64,000 nt of DNA from Stomoxys calcitrans (Eukaryota; Arthropoda; Insecta; Diptera; Muscidae). The DNA lies in assembly GCF_963082655.1 (NCBI RefSeq), contig NC_081556.1:248001-312000 (forward strand). The letters are read 5' to 3'. The notes beneath the pieces were generated by a model. The model saw nothing but the letters and a program-made list of their open reading frames with translations. It was not told the origin of the DNA and did not search any database. Of this stretch, positions 60,385 to 64,000 are shown piece after piece (the first letter of the stretch is position 1; each line of letters starts with the position of its first letter). Made by a program: the position numbers and the translations under genes.

Positions 60385-63122
60385 ATGTTAAGGATCCGGA
60401 AAATCATGGGTCCACATCATCAGCAACTGCAACGCAATAAAGAATGGACGTGTTTTTTCAACCTTCATGTTCTACACGCAACTATTCTGATTGGCCTTTG
60501 GCATTTGGTAAGTACCGATTTGATGTTTTGCATATTATCCATTTCAACATAGTATGTGTATGTTGGTAGGGAAAGTGATGAAAGTAAGAAATCCCCGTTT
60601 CCCTTAAACCTTAAAGTTGCGGTGGCCTTGCCCAGGGTCATTAGAAAACATTGTTTTTGTTTATAGTATTGAAGTAGGCATGCACATTATGCAGGATTGT
60701 GTGTGTATGGTATACACCAAAGTCGCAAAAATAGGAATAAGGTAACTACACCCAATAATTGAACCCTTCTGAAAAAAATTGTGGCCTTGAAATTATTTCT
60801 TGATCCTTTGTTGCCCAAGGATCTTTTGGTGAAACTTTTTTATTCAAATAGTATTTTCCCAAGGTGACAAACTTACATGTTTGATAAAAGATTTTCAAGA
60901 GCAACACATTCACCAAAAAACCAAGCAAAGTATATCAACATCTATATTTGGTGAAGTATTGTTGAGAGACCTATGGCTTATATTTCCTTTCACCCGGTTA
61001 AGAAAAGGCAGTTTTACTGCTACTTTCAACACATATTGTTTCAATGAAGAGAATACATTCCCTTAACCATTTCTTGAAACTCCTCTCGAAATCGTTTATT
61101 GTCCGCGTCTTCATTGCAATTACTCCTTTTACCTCTCGAGTATTGCACTATGGACGCGCACCAAATATTGTGGTGATCTTGATGGTATACAACAATTCAA
61201 CACTATTGTTGCATTGGAAAACTTGGTTGTGGTTGTTGTGTTGTTGCAGCAGTGTGTATTACACTGAGGCGACAGCCCTTGTCGATAAAAGAATTCATCG
61301 GATCAATCCTGTACGTAACTCCGGCTGGCATGGTATTGACTTGGTAAAGCTTCTACCGTACGATATGTATTGTCTTATAAATTTGCAAAGGTAGCAACTC
61401 TCATTTCGAGTGATACGTACGAAAAATTTTATAAGCAAAATGGATTTTGGAATAAATATGCAGTTCTTTTGATTAAAGCGAGCTCTACTTTCATCGAAGA
61501 CACATGTCTGTAAAAAAAAGTGTATTAAAAATGAGAATACGCGCCGATTAGAGCGCGCTCTATATGTATTTGACGTACATAAGAAGTACTTCTGGATACA
61601 AAAGGTGACCGCACATATGTAACGCACATGTCGTGTGATAGCAACTTGTTATTGTTGTTGTAGCATTGTGTTGTCCACTGAGGCTGCAGCGCTTGCCGAT
61701 GAAGCACTTTATCGGGTCAATCCGGTACGTACAACCGGCTGCCATAGGATTAGTGTTAGTGTTCTTATGCGCCAGTTTCGCATCCATGATATGTTAAGTG
61801 ATAAACAAGGCGTATAGTTTAAGCTACCGATATAATTCTCAACATGACTTGCATGCATGATCACGTTTGCGAATGTAATTTATTTATTTGTCTATTTTTT
61901 TGAAAAAGTTTCTTAATATTTTGGCTTTGAGTCTATTGGCCGTCATCATGCGCAATCCTCACATGATGGAGGAACTCGAGAACAGTTACGATAAAAATGG
62001 AAACACATACCCGGCATTGCCAACACCTTTGAGCAACGTTGATCCTGATACGCCTACTGCCTTTCGAGGTCATTCCCTTAACTATCGTAAACAATACCGT
62101 AAGGATATGGCCGATCCCCAATTAGCAATTAAACCGATTTGTTCAACCGTTTTGTTTATTCTTTAGAGAGCTATGATATGGGAGGTTTGGTATGCACTTG
62201 CATGATAGCCATTACTATGATGATGATCTATGGTGCCATAAAAGGGAAACCGTCCCATTTGCTACCATTTTTCTGCCTTCAATTGTTCGACTTTGCTATT
62301 ACGACGTAAGTTAAATATTTCCAGAATATAACACCCCCCCCCCCCCCATACACACACACATTCAATGTTATTTACATGCGATTTTATTCCTTCGACAAAA
62401 GCCTGACTGCGGCCGGCTACTTGTGTTATCTGCAAGCTATTCATCGCCTAATTGAGGAGTCCCATCGTTTGCCGTGGCGTGAGAAGCTCTTGGAATTGTC
62501 ACCCGAAGAATTGGTCATTGTTGTTCTGGTCGTATTTGTTTGTATTGTATTCCTAAAAGCGTACGCCATCGGCATTGTATGGCGTTGTTATAAATATTTG
62601 ACCCTGCGACAACAAAGTATGCGTACGCTGCTGCCTCTGGATATTGCCGACATCACTGGCAACAGCTTGGGTACTGCACGCGCTTACTCTACTCTTTTGC
62701 CTAACTATGATGAGGCTGTTGCCGCGTACATGAAACAGGCTCCACCACCTTCGTACCAGGTCGCCATGTCCAACTATGCCCCCGAAGAAGCGATCAATGC
62801 GGCCAATAACTTGAATCACGATGCTGAAGGAGAAGAGGATAATAACAATGACACTTCGAACAACAACAACACCGTTCACGTCAACAACAATACTCCGCCA
62901 ATGAGACGAAGTGATACTATGGCCACGGCACACGAGAGTAGCGACAGTTTAATGAATGATGTGCAAGGTGAGGCTAATGCAGAAATAACTCCACCACCTT
63001 CATACAATGACATCATAATTGAGCCTTTAGCATCGGGCGCCCAAAATGCTGCCGCTGCTGCACCCAGCGGCGCCCCATCCTCCAACATTGCTCAAGGCAA
63101 CAGCAATGAAAGTCGCGCTTAA
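60385..63122 (+). CDS. LAPTM4-like lysosomal transmembrane protein with PPxY motifs
   Basis: Four exons, 60385-60507, 61909-62098, 62167-62305 and 62402-63122, join with GT-AG introns into 390 residues. There are four hydrophobic helices: about 30-57 (LHATILIGLWHLFLNILAL), 109-130 (GGLVCTCMIAITMMMIYGAI), 137-165 (PFFCLQLFDFAITTLTAAGY) and 187-210 (LVIVVLVVFVCIVFLKAYAI). IVWRCYKYL follows, as in LAPTM4A/B. The long hydrophilic tail has LPNYDEAV, two PPSY motifs (about 266-269 and 349-352) and Asn- and Ala-rich runs. PPxY motifs recruit NEDD4-type ubiquitin ligases, which sort LAPTM proteins to lysosomes; this is inferred. The tail is longer than in mammals. The 1.4-kb first intron holds repeats F and two hairpin elements. 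The start is the first in-frame ATG after a TAA at 60331. Confidence 0.9.
60870..61010. repeat. Dispersed repeat F, copy 2 (inverted relative to copy 1)
   Basis: ATGTTTGATAAAAGATTTTC, CAAAAAACCAAGCAAAGTAT and GACCTATGGCTTATATTTCC match 59160-59000 in reverse complement. It lies inside the first intron of the LAPTM4-like gene. Confidence 0.75.
61224..61332. repeat. Short hairpin element, copy 4
   Basis: GTTGTTGCAGCAGTG, ACACTGAGGCGACAGCCCTT and CCGGCTGGCATGGTATTG match copy 1. ACTTGGT occurs on each side, a possible 7-bp duplication. It is intronic. Confidence 0.78.
61651..61750. repeat. Short hairpin element, copy 5
   Basis: TTGTTGTTGTAGCATTGTG, CTTGCCGATGAAGCAC, CGGGTCAATCCGGTACGTAC and CCGGCTGCCATAGGATT match copy 1. 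In the inner stem one strand carries CCGATG against TATCGG, leaving a G-T pair. It is intronic, about 320 bp from copy 4 and in the same direction. Confidence 0.85.
62332..62360. repeat. (C)n(CA)n tract in intron 3 of the LAPTM4-like gene
   Basis: About fifteen C residues are followed by ATA and five CA units. It lies 40 bp before the last exon. Confidence 0.9.
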
Positions 63123-64000
63123 ACAATTTCGTACGATTCAATGGGCAAAACTGTTTTTGAAGCAATTTTTCTTTAAGGGTTGTGGTTTAATTAGCACCAA
63201 ATCAGCGTCGACGATGAGAGATTTTGTTTTGAAAACATAACTTGAATAGTTTTTAAAAGCAGAAAAATAACAACTAAAGAACACAAAAAAAAAAAAAAAA
63301 TAGACAAAGTACACTTCAAAACATGAATATTACAAAGTTTTTATATGAAACTATGGAATCGAGTGGCACTTGTCACCACTGCAGAACATTAAGTTACAGC
63401 CCTATGCGTCCTTTGCAATTTTTATTTGTTATTCAAGTTCGGTTAGAAATGAAATATTCTTTATCTAATGCTCTTAGACTCCACCCATTCACTCACAAAC
63501 ACACAAAACAATTATATAGAACATACAAAAATATACACACATACATATTTAATATAATATACATTATGGGAGTTATATTACCTTACCCCCCGCCCTTTCA
63601 TATATAAGCTATACAAAATTCCCGTTATTGAAATCAGAAAAATATTGAAGCAAACACACATGTAGTTGTTGACGCCGCACTAGGCTGAAAATATGAATCT
63701 GAGCTTTTTTTCATAGCGTTTTGTGTTGCGTCCAAGTGTTTTATTCCCTCACAAAAAAAAAATTATCGGAATTCAAAAAATGACCACAGACTTTTCAGAG
63801 TTTAGTCCATTTTTCTTTGTTTAATAATGTGCAGTCGATCGTACGTACGCACGTCGTACATATGTATGTACATAAGATTACACCCACAAATTGTGAAATA
63901 TTTCTGGAATCATTTGTATCCCTTTTGTTTTCTTTTCTCTACATACATATATATAATATACCTATTACATATTAACATTATCTACAAAGACTTTTTATGA
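63123..64000 (+). other. 3'UTR and flank of the LAPTM4-like gene
   Basis: It is AT-rich with an 18-nt A-run near 63283 and CACACA stretches. No second gene is seen before the window ends. The frame at 63323-63607 has no support. Confidence 0.5.

Overview
The window looks like nuclear DNA of a higher (calyptrate) fly, most likely a muscid of the Musca/Stomoxys type. The evidence is short spliced genes with GT-AG introns whose products match known dipteran proteins, an AT-rich background, and a heavy load of short repeats of the kind I associate with muscid genomes. The species is an inference.

I could assemble seven conserved protein genes exon by exon from the sequence. Left to right they are: P32/C1QBP-like mitochondrial matrix protein (minus, 4878-5945); TRIAP1/Mdm35-like twin CX9C protein (plus, 8123-8482); a class 1 transmembrane semaphorin closest to Sema1b (minus, 16781-19542); the BLOC-3 subunit Hps4 (plus, 36095-39006); a leucine-rich-repeat membrane protein resembling Singed wings 2 (plus, 51894-53887); an RdgB-beta/PITPNC1-type phosphatidylinositol transfer protein (minus, 56044-57979); and a LAPTM4-like lysosomal membrane protein with PPxY motifs (plus, 60385-63122). 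They do not form an operon or one pathway. Mitochondrial lipid and protein homeostasis (P32, TRIAP1) and endo-lysosomal or lipid traffic (Hps4, RdgB-beta, LAPTM4) each recur. One further small spliced gene near 34.3 kb and an exon-like block near 44.6 kb are tentative.

Region by region: 0-4 kb holds a decayed RNase H-bearing LINE; 4-8.5 kb the divergent P32/TRIAP1 pair separated by nested MITEs; 9-14.3 kb a transposon graveyard (LINE split by a SINE, tandem muscid repeats); 14.4-19.5 kb Sema1b with a probable 2.3-kb 3'UTR; 20-34 kb mostly gene-poor repeats, tandem duplications and SINE/LINE remnants; 34-39 kb the candidate small gene, a GC-rich repeat and Hps4; 39-51 kb LINE fragments, a 1.05-kb P- or hAT-like element, a 755-bp hAT-like element and further repeats; 52-58 kb convergent Swi2-like and RdgB-beta genes with a 1.64-kb Tc1 element between them; 58-64 kb repeats and the LAPTM4-like gene.

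The most informative non-genic findings are four. (i) A 237-bp MITE with perfect 9-bp target duplications is nested in another MITE, and a neighbouring copy serves as the empty site. (ii) A roughly 100-bp hairpin-forming element with a CAA-rich end is present five times, twice flanked by 10-13-bp target duplications. (iii) A Tc1 element has an inverted/direct-repeat terminal layout and a transposase broken by two nonsense codons. (iv) A SINE inserted in a LINE has target duplications that define the insertion exactly. I see no bacterial-type system, CRISPR array, bona fide tRNA or rRNA gene.
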